From NCBI RefSeq assembly GCF_017303055.1, contig NZ_JAEKJT010000004.1, forward strand, positions 186,001 to 250,000: 64,000 nt of DNA, read 5' to 3'. The position numbers and the translations under genes were made by a program. Of this stretch, positions 28,694 through 36,751 are shown one piece after another. A model generated the notes under the pieces. That model worked only from the letters and a program-made list of their open reading frames with translations, was not told the DNA's origin and made no database searches. The number at the start of each line of letters is the position of its first letter. The stretch's first letter is position 1. Origin of the DNA: Halomonas litopenaei. GTDB lineage: Bacteria; Pseudomonadota; Gammaproteobacteria; Pseudomonadales; Halomonadaceae.

Positions 28694-30198
28694 TGGCCAG
28701 CGGTGACTCCCGTCCCGGTCTGCTGGCCGGCGACGGCATCGGCGCTCGGCTGGCCCGGCATAGCCTGTGGCTGATCGCGCTGGCACTGATCGCCATTCCG
28801 CTGGCGGACCTCGAGATTCTCAGCCGTGACCCCTGGGCGGAGCTGGGACGCATGGCGCTGGGCCTGGCGCTGCCGGATCTCGGTGCCATCGAAACGCCGC
28901 TCCAGGCCATCGGCCTGACCGTCGCGGTGGCGTTCTGGGGAACCTTGAGCGGTGTCGTGCTCGGCTTGCCACTGGCATTGGTCTACTCGCGCTCGCGCTG
29001 GGTGCGCGCTGCCTCGGCGGGTGTGCGCGCGGTACATGAGTTGTTCTGGGCCCTGCTGTTCCTGCAGGTGTTTGGCCTGTCGGCGCTGACCGCCCTGGCG
29101 GCACTGGCGATCCCCTATGCCGGCATCTTCGCCAAGGTCTACGCGGAGATTCTGGAGCAGACCCCGCGGGCCGCCCAGGAGGCCCTGCCGGAGGGCACAA
29201 GCCGGCTGGCCAGGCTGGCCTATACCGAACTGCCGCTGGCATTCGCCCAGTTGGCCGCCTATACCCGCTACCGCTTCGAGTGCGCGCTGCGTGCCAGTGT
29301 TCTACTGGGCTTCGTCGGCTTGCCGACGCTTGGCTATCAGCTAGAGAGTGCCTTTCGCGAAGGCCGGTATCACGAGGCAGGGGCCCTGCTGTGGCTGTTC
29401 TACGCCTTGATCGCCACCTTGCCCTGGTGGGCCCATCGCCGCCTGCTGCTGCCGCTGGGTATCGCCAGTGTCACCCTGCTGGGACCGTGGCCGGAGATCG
29501 ATGGAGGGCTGCTGTGGCGCTTCGTCAGCCAGGATATCTGGCCTCGTGCCCTGCTGACGGGCGATATCAGCGGCCTTGTCGACTGGCTGATGGGCTTGCC
29601 TGCCCTGGTGACAGCGGTCGCCAATACCCTGCTGCTGGGCTTGCTCGGCACGGTGGGCGCTCTGCTGATCGCACTGGCGCTGTGGCCGCTGGCTTCACGT
29701 CACTTCGGCAACCCGCTGACACGGGGCGCAGGACGGGGCATTCTGATCCTGCTGCGCTCTACCCCAGAGCTGATGCTGGCCTTCATCTTTTTGCTGCTGC
29801 TGGGTCCGTCGTTGCTGCCCGCCTGGCTGGCACTGGCACTGCACAATGGCGCATTGATTGCCTTTCTGGTCAGCCGCCACGCCCATGCCATCGAGCCCGG
29901 CATGGCAGGGCTGCCGGCATCAGGACGGCTGGCCTACGAGCTACTGCCCCGGGTCTACCCAGGCATGCTGGCCCTGGTCTACTACCGGGCCGAAGTGATT
30001 CTGCGGGAGAGCGCGCTGCTGGGCATGCTCGGGGTGGCCACCCTGGGTGACATCATCGACGATGCCTTCCAGATGCTGATGTTCGACGTGGCCTTCGCCC
30101 TGCTGGTGGTGACGGCACTGCTCAATATCCTGGTCGACGCCCTGGCGAGGCGTCTGCGTCCCTGCGAGCCGCCCATCGACGATCCCTGCCTGCGCTGA
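28690..30198 (+). CDS. PhnE-type ABC permease, two permease units fused in one chain
   Basis: The 502-residue inner-membrane protein contains two binding-protein-dependent permease units. The first (about 60-255) ends in an EAA-type loop region near YAEILEQTPRAAQEALPEGTS. The second (about 310-490) has LPASGRLAYELLPRVYPGML. About twelve hydrophobic segments are visible. Most PhnE proteins are single units that dimerise, so the fusion supplies the whole channel from one gene. Either ATG of the initial pair can be used. Confidence 0.85.
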   Translation: MMASGDSRPGLLAGDGIGARLARHSLWLIALALIAIPLADLEILSRDPWAELGRMALGLALPDLGAIETPLQAIGLTVAVAFWGTLSGVVLGLPLALVYSRSRWVRAASAGVRAVHELFWALLFLQVFGLSALTALAALAIPYAGIFAKVYAEILEQTPRAAQEALPEGTSRLARLAYTELPLAFAQLAAYTRYRFECALRASVLLGFVGLPTLGYQLESAFREGRYHEAGALLWLFYALIATLPWWAHRRLLLPLGIASVTLLGPWPEIDGGLLWRFVSQDIWPRALLTGDISGLVDWLMGLPALVTAVANTLLLGLLGTVGALLIALALWPLASRHFGNPLTRGAGRGILILLRSTPELMLAFIFLLLLGPSLLPAWLALALHNGALIAFLVSRHAHAIEPGMAGLPASGRLAYELLPRVYPGMLALVYYRAEVILRESALLGMLGVATLGDIIDDAFQMLMFDVAFALLVVTALLNILVDALARRLRPCEPPIDDPCLR

Positions 30199-30214
30199 CC
30201 TCATGCTGGAAACG

Positions 30215-30242
30215 ACGACGCCGACCCAAGGGTCGGCGTCGT
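30215..30242. terminator. Symmetric hairpin between convergent phnE-like and ridA-like genes
   Basis: ACGACGCCGACCC and its exact complement form a 13-bp stem around two bases, 16 nt after the permease stop. No T-tract follows on either strand, so it may act as a bidirectional pause or terminator aided by other factors. Confidence 0.5.
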
Positions 30243-30307
30243 GGCTCACGACCTGCTGCACAACGGGCTGAACCAGTGTCGAGCTCAGCCGTTCACCGCA
30301 GGATGGC

Positions 30308-30667
30308 TCACCCCTTGATGGCAGCGGTCACGGTAATCTCGACCTTCAACTCGCCCGCCGGCATCGGCGCACAGACGCAGGTGCGAGCCGGAGCGTGACC
30401 TTCCGGTATCCAGGCGTCCCAGACCGCATTCATGGCCGCGAAATCCTCGCCTTCTTTCAGGTAGATGGTCGCGGTCAGCAGGTGCTCGCGATCACTGCCG
30501 ACTTCGGCCAGCAGCTCGTCCACGCGCTCGAGCATGCTGGTGGTCTGGGCGGTGATATCGCCCTCACGCGCTTCGGGGCCGGCTACCTGGCCACACAGGT
30601 AGGCCACTCCCTGATGAATGACACCACGGCTCATGCGGGTCTTGGTGTCATGACGCTGAATGCTCAT
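30308..30667 (-). CDS. RidA family protein (enamine/imine deaminase-like)
   Basis: A 119-residue protein starting at 30667 (GGAGAG upstream). The fold motifs are [12 protein letters not shown] and [24 protein letters not shown]; the Arg of PARTCV is the substrate-binding residue of active RidA enzymes. RidA proteins hydrolyse reactive 2-aminoacrylate-type enamines. It belongs to a RidA subfamily rather than being clear RidA itself. It is a lone gene, divergent from the bufferin operon. Confidence 0.85.
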   Translation of the reverse strand: MSIQRHDTKTRMSRGVIHQGVAYLCGQVAGPEAREGDITAQTTSMLERVDELLAEVGSDREHLLTATIYLKEGEDFAAMNAVWDAWIPEGHAPARTCVCAPMPAGELKVEITVTAAIKG

Positions 30668-30864
30668 CGCGCTCTCCAAAAAAGTGATATCGACTGTAAA
30701 TTAGCAACAAGGAAGATGTTTCATCCGAGGTCTTCCCGGTAGTCTCGCCGGCTGCCTTGGGCCGGCGTTCAATATAGCCAACTTTCGCCTGCGCGAGATA
30801 GCCCGATCGGGCGTTTTTGGCAGCACAACAGTGTCAGGTCTCTCTCATGAGGACGACTGAGTGA

Positions 30865-30881
30865 TGACAGCCCGGCTGTCA
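30865..30881. promoter_or_regulatory. 17-bp perfect-arm palindrome just upstream of the bufferin precursor gene
   Basis: TGACAGCCCGGCTGTCA has exact 7-bp arms around CCG and ends 27 nt before the precursor ATG. It could be an operator for a metal- or stress-responsive regulator, or a hairpin at the mRNA 5' end. No known operator was recognised. Confidence 0.4.
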
Positions 30882-30908
30882 CCTTGTCTAAAACATGAGG
30901 GTTTACCA

Positions 30909-31187
30909 ATGAAGCGTTCCATCATGATGGCAGCAGTGCTGTCGACCGCCATGGCACAAGCAGGAGTGATCGCTACCGCCCAGGCCGCCGACGGCGACAT
31001 GGAAAAGTGCTACGGCATCTCACTGGCAGGCGAAAACGACTGCAAGGCAGGCCCAGGAACCACCTGTGCGGGCACCTCTACCGTCGACTACCAGGGCAAT
31101 GCCTGGACGCTGGTTCCCGAGGGGACCTGTACCGGCATCGAGACCCCCCACGGCAATGGCAGCCTGAGCGAAGTCGAACGCCCCTGA
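30909..31187 (+). CDS. bufA: Bufferin-type RiPP precursor (DUF2282)
   Basis: A 92-residue secreted peptide precursor starting at 30909 (GAGGG upstream). It has a Sec signal ([23 protein letters not shown]), which is unusual for a RiPP but normal for bufferins. The mature part has four cysteines (34, 45, 53, 74) in the DUF2282 pattern [22 protein letters not shown] and [12 protein letters not shown]2282 peptides encoded beside DUF692 and DUF2063 genes are known as bufferins. Their Cys residues are modified by the DUF692 oxidase, and they bind copper, buffering periplasmic metal. The chemistry here is inferred from the family. The gene order matches the described bufABCD operons. Confidence 0.88.
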   Translation: MKRSIMMAAVLSTAMAQAGVIATAQAADGDMEKCYGISLAGENDCKAGPGTTCAGTSTVDYQGNAWTLVPEGTCTGIETPHGNGSLSEVERP

Positions 31188-31209
31188 CGTCGAGTCAGAC
31201 CTTCGACCA

Positions 31210-31239
31210 CCGCGGGGCCAGGCGGACATGACCCCGCGG
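31210..31239 (+). terminator. Hairpin in the bufA-bufB gap, possible attenuator
   Basis: CCGCGGGG (31210-31217) pairs exactly with CCCCGCGG (31232-31239) across a 14-nt loop, about 22 nt after the precursor stop. A pyrimidine-rich CTTCTTCC follows rather than a clean T run. Partial termination or 3' stabilisation here would favour precursor over enzyme. Confidence 0.45.
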
Positions 31240-31359
31240 ACTTCTTCCGCTTGAGGCCAGAAGCCCCGTGGCTGAAGACCTCAGCTCGCCGTAAGGTGCC
31301 GACCGTCGTCGACAGCTGGCGCCATGCAGGCGGCAAACGCCGCCAACGCGGAGTTCATC

Positions 31360-32370
31360 ATGACGACACCCTCCACGCCCCCCGCCAAGACATCCTCGCT
31401 CACAGACTCGGTGTCGTCGGCCTGGACGCCGCCAGGGTCGTCCCGGGCGACGGCACTGGCCGCCAAGGCGAGCGCGCCAGCGGCGACCACCGGATTGCCG
31501 CTGCCACTGGCTGCCATGGGCATCGGCCTGAAGTTTCAGCATCTACAGGAACTTGCCGCGCTGGAGAGCGGGCCTGACTTTCTCGAGCTCCACGCAGAAA
31601 ACTACATGAATGCGGGAGGCCCGGTACAGGAACAGCTGGCGGTGCTGTCGCGTCGCTATCCGCTATCGGTGCATGGTGTGGGGTTATCCCTCGGAAGCGC
31701 TGAAGGCATCGATCCGGAGCACCTCAAGCGCCTGACGACGCTGGTCGACCAGCTCAAACCGGCACTGGTATCCGAGCACCTGGCCTGGAGCCGCCTGGAT
31801 GGGCACAGTTACAACGATCTACTGCCCGTGCCTCTGAACCAGGAGTCTCTCAGGGTGATGTGCGACAACGTGGCACGCACCCAGGACAGCCTGGGGCGCC
31901 AGCTGCTGGTAGAGAATCCGAGTCTGTATGTCAGGCTGGATCAGACCATGAGCGAGACACAGTTTCTGCAGGCCCTGGTGGAGGCGACTGGCTGCGGGCT
32001 GTTGTTCGACGTCAACAATGCCTTTATCAGCGCCGCCAACCTGAATCGTGACCTGGACAGCTATCTGCAGGAAGTGCCCTGGCACGCGGTAGGTGAATGG
32101 CACCTGGCCGGCCATACCCAGGACGGCACCAGCGACCTCTATATCGACGACCACGGCAGCCCGGTGGCAGATCCGGTATGGCAACGTTATCGGCAGGTGG
32201 CCCGCCTGCGCCCGGAACTTCCCACCCTGGTGGAATGGGACAACAGAGTGCCACCGCTATCTCGTTGGCTGGAAGAAGTGGCCCTGGCACGACGCCATCA
32301 TGCCAGCGCCCAGGATGCTCTACCCTCGCAACAGGCGAGGCCTTTACCCGCTAGCGGAGCCTTGCCATGA
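31360..32370 (+). CDS. bufB: DUF692 multinuclear non-heme iron-dependent oxidase (BufB-type)
   Basis: This 336-residue TIM-barrel MNIO enzyme of the MbnB/BufB family oxidises Cys residues of its peptide partner. The start is 31360 (GGAG 8 nt upstream); an ATG at 31324 lacks a ribosome-binding site. After a low-complexity N-terminus of about 50 residues the barrel begins MGIGLKFQHLQEL. Likely iron ligands are in SVHGVGLSLG (H105), SEHLAWS (E139, H140), LLVENPS (E185), LLFDVNNAFISA (D217), GEWHLAGH (H248, H252) and VEWDN (E292). FLELHAENYM is also typical. The stop overlaps the bufC start by 4 nt. Confidence 0.9.
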   Translation: MTTPSTPPAKTSSLTDSVSSAWTPPGSSRATALAAKASAPAATTGLPLPLAAMGIGLKFQHLQELAALESGPDFLELHAENYMNAGGPVQEQLAVLSRRYPLSVHGVGLSLGSAEGIDPEHLKRLTTLVDQLKPALVSEHLAWSRLDGHSYNDLLPVPLNQESLRVMCDNVARTQDSLGRQLLVENPSLYVRLDQTMSETQFLQALVEATGCGLLFDVNNAFISAANLNRDLDSYLQEVPWHAVGEWHLAGHTQDGTSDLYIDDHGSPVADPVWQRYRQVARLRPELPTLVEWDNRVPPLSRWLEEVALARRHHASAQDALPSQQARPLPASGALP

Positions 32371-33269
32371 GCCGCCTACAGGACTGGCAGCGCCACTTCA
32401 TCGACGCTGTGCGCCAACCCCACCGCCCTTCCTCGCCGATAGCCGATACCCCAGGCCTCGATGTCTATCGCAATAACATTCGCTCGAGTCTGATCGAGGC
32501 GCTCAAGGACACCTTTCCCCACACACTGACCCTGCTGGGAGAGCGCTGCTTCGTCGGAGAGGCCTCACGCTTCGTCGCCCGTCATCCACCCAGGGACCCT
32601 CGTCTGGCCCACTACGGCGGTGACTTCGTTACTGCGCTCAGGCAGTCGCCTGACGTGTCGCGCTATCGCTTCGTTGCCGATATCGCGGGTCTTGAGCATG
32701 CCCGACTCAGGGTCAGCCATGCCGCCGACAGTATCCCACTGGAAGCCTGTGAACTGGGCGCCTGTCTCGACAGCGACAGCTGTCTGGTACAGGCCTTGCC
32801 CGCCAGTCGGTGCGTCTCTTGCGAGCACGATGTGGAAGGGCTGTGGCAGGCCCTGGAAAGAGGAGAAGGCAGCGCTCCGCTAGGGTCACAGGGACCCAAA
32901 CATTGGCTGCTGGTGCGCCACGGCCAACGCGTCCAGATGACCCCCATCGATTACGTGACCGCAAACCTCCACCGGCGGCTTGATGGGACGACGTCACTGG
33001 CTCAGGCCCTCGGCGAGATGGAGCAGGAGCTGGCCGGGGGGCTACGTGCCAGCGACTCACTGGACGACCTGCTGGGGCGTGCCCTCGGCACACTGGTGGG
33101 TCAGGGGGCGCTATGCAAGCCCGCCGAGGCGTTTCATCAACCCGTTGAGGCTTTTCATAAAACCGCTGAGGCTCTTCATAAAACCGCTGCGGCTCTTCAT
33201 AAAACCGCTGAGGCTCTACCACCCAAGGAAGCGTCACGCAACGCCGGTGAAACACCGCCACCCGTCTGA
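32367..33269 (+). CDS. bufC: DUF2063 partner protein (BufC-type) with a C-terminal heptad-repeat tail
   Basis: A 300-residue partner of the DUF692 oxidase, thought to present the precursor peptide. The DUF2063 domain is at about 5-95 (LQDWQRHFIDAVRQP, YRNNIRSSLIEALKDTFPHTLTLLGERCF, FVARHPPRDPRLAHYG). A variable second domain runs to about 245. The last 50 residues carry five 7-residue repeats of the form K/P-T/A-A/V-E-A-F/L-H, four of them with a His. Such a tail is not part of the family as I know it. Translation is coupled to bufB. Confidence 0.86.
   Translation: MSRLQDWQRHFIDAVRQPHRPSSPIADTPGLDVYRNNIRSSLIEALKDTFPHTLTLLGERCFVGEASRFVARHPPRDPRLAHYGGDFVTALRQSPDVSRYRFVADIAGLEHARLRVSHAADSIPLEACELGACLDSDSCLVQALPASRCVSCEHDVEGLWQALERGEGSAPLGSQGPKHWLLVRHGQRVQMTPIDYVTANLHRRLDGTTSLAQALGEMEQELAGGLRASDSLDDLLGRALGTLVGQGALCKPAEAFHQPVEAFHKTAEALHKTAAALHKTAEALPPKEASRNAGETPPPV
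33120..33224 (+). repeat. In-frame 21-bp tandem repeat encoding His-containing heptads
   Basis: Units start at 33120, 33141, 33162, 33183 and 33204, with consensus ACCGCTGAGGCTCTTCATAA. The third and fourth differ at one base; the fifth loses the His codon. The unit size keeps the frame on expansion or contraction. Confidence 0.9.
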
Positions 33270-33328
33270 GCCAGCCGACGTTCAGGTGTCGCTGACAGCG
33301 TCTTTCTCGACCGCCAATGAGGATCGCC

Positions 33329-33802
33329 ATGAGCATTCATACCAACCTGCTGACCACCTACGGACAGGCCTCGCGATGGCTGGACCATCGTTCGCTGGAT
33401 CTTGTTTTGGTCCTCATGCGACTGGTTGTCGGCACCGTCTTCTTTCAGTCCGCCTTGACCAAGGTGGACGGCGTTGGCCTTGCCGACAGCACGTTCTTCC
33501 TGTTCGAGCACGAATACGCGCTGCCACTGATCTCTCCCGTGCTGGCCGCCTATCTGGCGACACTGGCAGAGTTTTCCCTGTCGCTGCTGCTATGGGCGGG
33601 ACTTGCTACGCGGCTTGCGGCCACGGGACTGCTGATCATGACGCTGGTCATCCAGACCTTCGTCTACCCAGAAGCCTGGGTCACTCACGGGCTATGGGCT
33701 GCCAGTCTGGCCACCCTGGTGCTACGCGGGGCGGGACGACTCTCGCTGGATACGCTGCTGTGCCGACAATTGTGCAAGCGGCCAGAAAGCGGGCAGCCGT
33801 AG
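33329..33802 (+). CDS. bufD: DoxX family membrane protein (BufD-type)
   Basis: A 157-residue inner-membrane protein with four hydrophobic segments, starting at 33329 (GAGG 6 nt upstream; ATG 33317 is possible). Family motifs are LVLMRLVVGTVFFQSALTKV, LAAYLATLAEFSLSLLLWAG and FVYPEAWVTHGLWAASLA. DoxX proteins regularly close bufferin operons, possibly supplying electrons or oxidant for the oxidase; the role is not proven. It follows bufC by 59 nt. Confidence 0.85.
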   Translation: MSIHTNLLTTYGQASRWLDHRSLDLVLVLMRLVVGTVFFQSALTKVDGVGLADSTFFLFEHEYALPLISPVLAAYLATLAEFSLSLLLWAGLATRLAATGLLIMTLVIQTFVYPEAWVTHGLWAASLATLVLRGAGRLSLDTLLCRQLCKRPESGQP

Positions 33803-33832
33803 TGTCAGGCACTGATGCCAAAAAGACGGGGC

Positions 33833-33877
33833 GGCAGGAGACAGGCTGGAAGGAGACAGAACGGAGGGAGACGGCAA
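33833..33877. repeat. 15-bp tandem repeat after the bufferin operon
   Basis: Three imperfect purine-rich units begin at 33833, 33848 and 33863 (GGMRGGAGACRGV pattern). They lie between convergent bufD and the Usp gene. A 7-bp inverted repeat with a 19-nt loop (33887-33919) follows and may weakly terminate both genes. Confidence 0.6.
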
Positions 33878-33955
33878 GACGAACGACGGGAGCAGCCTTC
33901 AACCACAAGACCGCTCCCGGCTTCCTTCTGGGAACTTCTCTAGATACGTAGCGGC

Positions 33956-34810
33956 CTAGCGCAGCAATAGCACCGGCAGGGTGGTGCGCCTTAGTACGCT
34001 GGTCGTGGTGCTGCCCACCAGCAGGTGCCGAATACGCGAGTGGCCGTAGGCACCCATCACCACCATGTCGATAGCATGTTGCTGCTGGTAGTCGCACAGG
34101 GCCTCTTCAACGTCGCCCGCGTAGATGCCACCTTCGGCCACATGACCGGCCTCTCGCAGGGTCGTCAAGGCCCACTCCAGCTGGCTGCGATGGTCGCCGG
34201 TATCGGCTCCCACCATCACCACATGGCAGTCAATGCCATTGAACAGCGGGCTACGCGCCAGCAACTCAACCCCCTTGCGGGTGGTGTTGCTGCCGTCGAA
34301 GGCGATCATCACTCGCTTGGGCACGCTGAACGACTCAGGCACCATCAGGATCGGCCGGTGCAGTCCGCGAACTACCCGCTCCAGGTTCGACCCAAGGTGT
34401 TCGCTGGCCTGTTGGGCGCTCTCGCCGCGCTTGCCAATCACCAGCAGACGAATGTCATTCTCGAGCTCGAGCACTGTCTCGACCAGGGTGCCATTACGCT
34501 GGCGACAGTTTGGCTCGGAGATGCCGGCCGCCATGACGCGATCCTTGGCCGCCTTCAGCATCAGCCGGCCATGCTCCTGGGCAACCTTGGCACGCCGCTC
34601 GTCCAGGCTCGCCAACTCTTCCAGCAGGTGTTCGCGGGCACCCAACCCCAGATTTCCAGACAGGTCTGCCTCTGCTGTCTGGGGGTGATTGTCCACCACA
34701 TGAAGGAAGGTCAGCGGCGCACCCAGGGCCTGACTGGCCCAGGCGGCTACGTCGCACACGCTTTCGGCAAACTGCGACCCATCGATGGCAGCCATCACCT
34801 GTTCTGTCAT
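33956..34810 (-). CDS. Universal stress protein with two tandem Usp domains
   Basis: A 284-residue cytoplasmic protein starting at 34810 (AGGA upstream; longer frame residues are not Usp-like). Domain 1 covers about 1-155 (VMAAIDGSQFAESV, LLVIGKRGES). Domain 2 covers about 160-284 (RVMIAFDGSNTTRKGVELLA, and VVMGAYGHSRIRHLLVGSTTTSVLRRTTLPVLLL). The second holds the ATP-binding pattern G-2x-G-9x-G(S/T). This resembles UspE-like tandem proteins. It follows the SulP permease gene on the same strand, a pairing often seen for anion or bicarbonate transporters. Confidence 0.9.
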   Translation of the reverse strand: MTEQVMAAIDGSQFAESVCDVAAWASQALGAPLTFLHVVDNHPQTAEADLSGNLGLGAREHLLEELASLDERRAKVAQEHGRLMLKAAKDRVMAAGISEPNCRQRNGTLVETVLELENDIRLLVIGKRGESAQQASEHLGSNLERVVRGLHRPILMVPESFSVPKRVMIAFDGSNTTRKGVELLARSPLFNGIDCHVVMVGADTGDHRSQLEWALTTLREAGHVAEGGIYAGDVEEALCDYQQQHAIDMVVMGAYGHSRIRHLLVGSTTTSVLRRTTLPVLLLR

Positions 34811-34979
34811 GATTCTCATCCTGCCTGGCGTTGATGGATAAAGGGCCCCGAAAGACGGCGAGGCGCCCCGATGTCCTTGCATGATGCCGCGTGGCAGCGC
34901 GACCCGTCTCGTCACTCTCTCATGCCACACGTCCTTGTGTCTCGGTGCTCCACCTATCGTGCAGCACCTGTCACCGTGA

Positions 34980-36476
34980 TCAGTGTCCGCCCATCAGCTT
35001 TTCCACCGCTGCGGGATTATCGTGGATGGCATAGCGATCAACGATGGTCGCGCTGGCTTCATTGAGACCGATCAACTCCACCTCGGTGCCCTCACGACGG
35101 AACTTGATGACCACCATATCCAATGCCTGCACCGCCGTGATATCCCAGAAGTGAGCGCGAGATAGATCAATCACCACTTTCTCGACACTTTCCTTGAAGT
35201 CGAAGGCAGCGGAGAAGCGCTGGGAAGAGGCGAAGAAGACCTGTCCAATGACCCGGTAACGGCGCCCCTGACGCTCGTCACCTTCGAGTTCCTCACTGGC
35301 AACGTAGAGGAAGTTGCCCACCTTGTTGGCGAAGTTGAGCGCAGCGATCAACACCCCTACGAAGACCCCAATGGCCAGGTTGTGGGTCCACACCACCACG
35401 GCCACTGTCGCGATCATGACAACATTGGTCGACATGGGGTGTTTCTTGAGGTCGCGCAGAGAACTCCAGCTGAAGGTACCGATGGACACCATGATCATGA
35501 CAGCGACCAGGGCGGCCATGGGGATACGCGACACCCAGTCGGACAGGAACACCACCATCAGCAGCAGGAAGATGCCTGCCAGAAAGGTCGACAGGCGACC
35601 GCGACCGCCTGACTTGATGTTGATGACCGACTGGCCGATCATCGCGCAGCCTGCCATGCCACCCAACAGGCCTGTGCCGATGTTTGCCATGCCCTGGCCC
35701 TTGCACTCACGATTCTTGTCGCTGGGGGTGTCGGTCAAATCATCGACGATGGTGGCGGTCATCATCGACTCGAGCAGGCCCACCACGGTCAGCATGATCG
35801 CGTAGGGGAAGATGATGCCCAGGGTCTCCAGGTTCAGCGGTACGTCTGGCCACAGGAACACCGGCAAGGTATCCGGTAACTCGCCCATGTCGCCGACCGT
35901 GCGGATATCCATGCCGCTGAGCAGATACACGGCGGTCAGTACCAGAATGCATACCAGCGGAGACGGCAGCAGCTTGCCGATGCGCGGAACGTAAGGAAAC
36001 AGGTAAATGATGCCGAGCCCCGCTGCCGTCATCGCGTAGACATGCCAGGTGACGTTGGTCAGCTCGGGCAGTTGCGCCATGAAGATGAGAATGGCCAGGG
36101 CGTTGACGAAGCCGGTGACCACAGAGCGCGACACAAAGCGCATCAAGTCAGCCAGTCGCAGGTAGCCCGCCACGATCTGCAGTACCCCGGTCAGCAGAGT
36201 GGCCGCCAGCAGATATTGCAGGCCATGCTCTTTCACCAGGGTCACCATCAGCAGCGCCATCGCGCCGGTCGCCGCGGAAATCATGCCCGGCCGACCGCCG
36301 GCAAAGGCAATGATGACGGCCATGGAGAAGGAAGCATACAGGCCGATCTTGGGATCGACGCCAGCGATGATGGAAAAGGCGATGGCTTCGGGAATCAGCG
36401 CCAGCGCGACGACGATGCCGGACAGCACGTCGCCCCGAATATTGGAGAACCAGTCTTGTGTGATCGATCGCATCAT
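34980..36476 (-). CDS. SulP family anion permease with STAS domain
   Basis: A 498-residue inner-membrane transporter. The first about 400 residues have 11-14 hydrophobic segments with SulP motifs: [50 protein letters not shown] and [24 protein letters not shown]. The cytoplasmic STAS domain follows ([22 protein letters not shown]). Proteins of this type carry sulfate or bicarbonate, often driven by sodium in marine bacteria; the substrate cannot be read from sequence. Two adjacent ATGs are possible starts. Usp follows after 169 nt. Confidence 0.9.
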   Translation of the reverse strand: MMRSITQDWFSNIRGDVLSGIVVALALIPEAIAFSIIAGVDPKIGLYASFSMAVIIAFAGGRPGMISAATGAMALLMVTLVKEHGLQYLLAATLLTGVLQIVAGYLRLADLMRFVSRSVVTGFVNALAILIFMAQLPELTNVTWHVYAMTAAGLGIIYLFPYVPRIGKLLPSPLVCILVLTAVYLLSGMDIRTVGDMGELPDTLPVFLWPDVPLNLETLGIIFPYAIMLTVVGLLESMMTATIVDDLTDTPSDKNRECKGQGMANIGTGLLGGMAGCAMIGQSVINIKSGGRGRLSTFLAGIFLLLMVVFLSDWVSRIPMAALVAVMIMVSIGTFSWSSLRDLKKHPMSTNVVMIATVAVVVWTHNLAIGVFVGVLIAALNFANKVGNFLYVASEELEGDERQGRRYRVIGQVFFASSQRFSAAFDFKESVEKVVIDLSRAHFWDITAVQALDMVVIKFRREGTEVELIGLNEASATIVDRYAIHDNPAAVEKLMGGH

Positions 36477-36751
36477 GAGGCGGTCCAGGGGATGAGTGTG
36501 AAATGAGGCCGCGGTCAGCCTGCGCCAGCCGCTTCTCCACGAGGAAGCAGCGCTCTAGGCATGGTGCCTGGCGCTCGCTGATCGTGTCTGACGGGAAGTG
36601 GCGCAGTCTACCAGAAGCACACCCGCAAGGCGACGCCAGGCACGCTGCAAGGCCTGACCTGCACGGCATCGCCCATTGGCCAGCGGCGAAAAAAACCTGT
36701 AAGGATCGAGCAGGTGGTTCGACTTATGACAAAACGTCCAAGGAACGCGAC

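Noticed and set aside
30720-30900. Possible ECF-type promoter (CTTGTCTAAAAC) before bufA
   Set aside because: No convincing -35 GGAAC-like element at correct spacing; only the palindrome nearby is retained.
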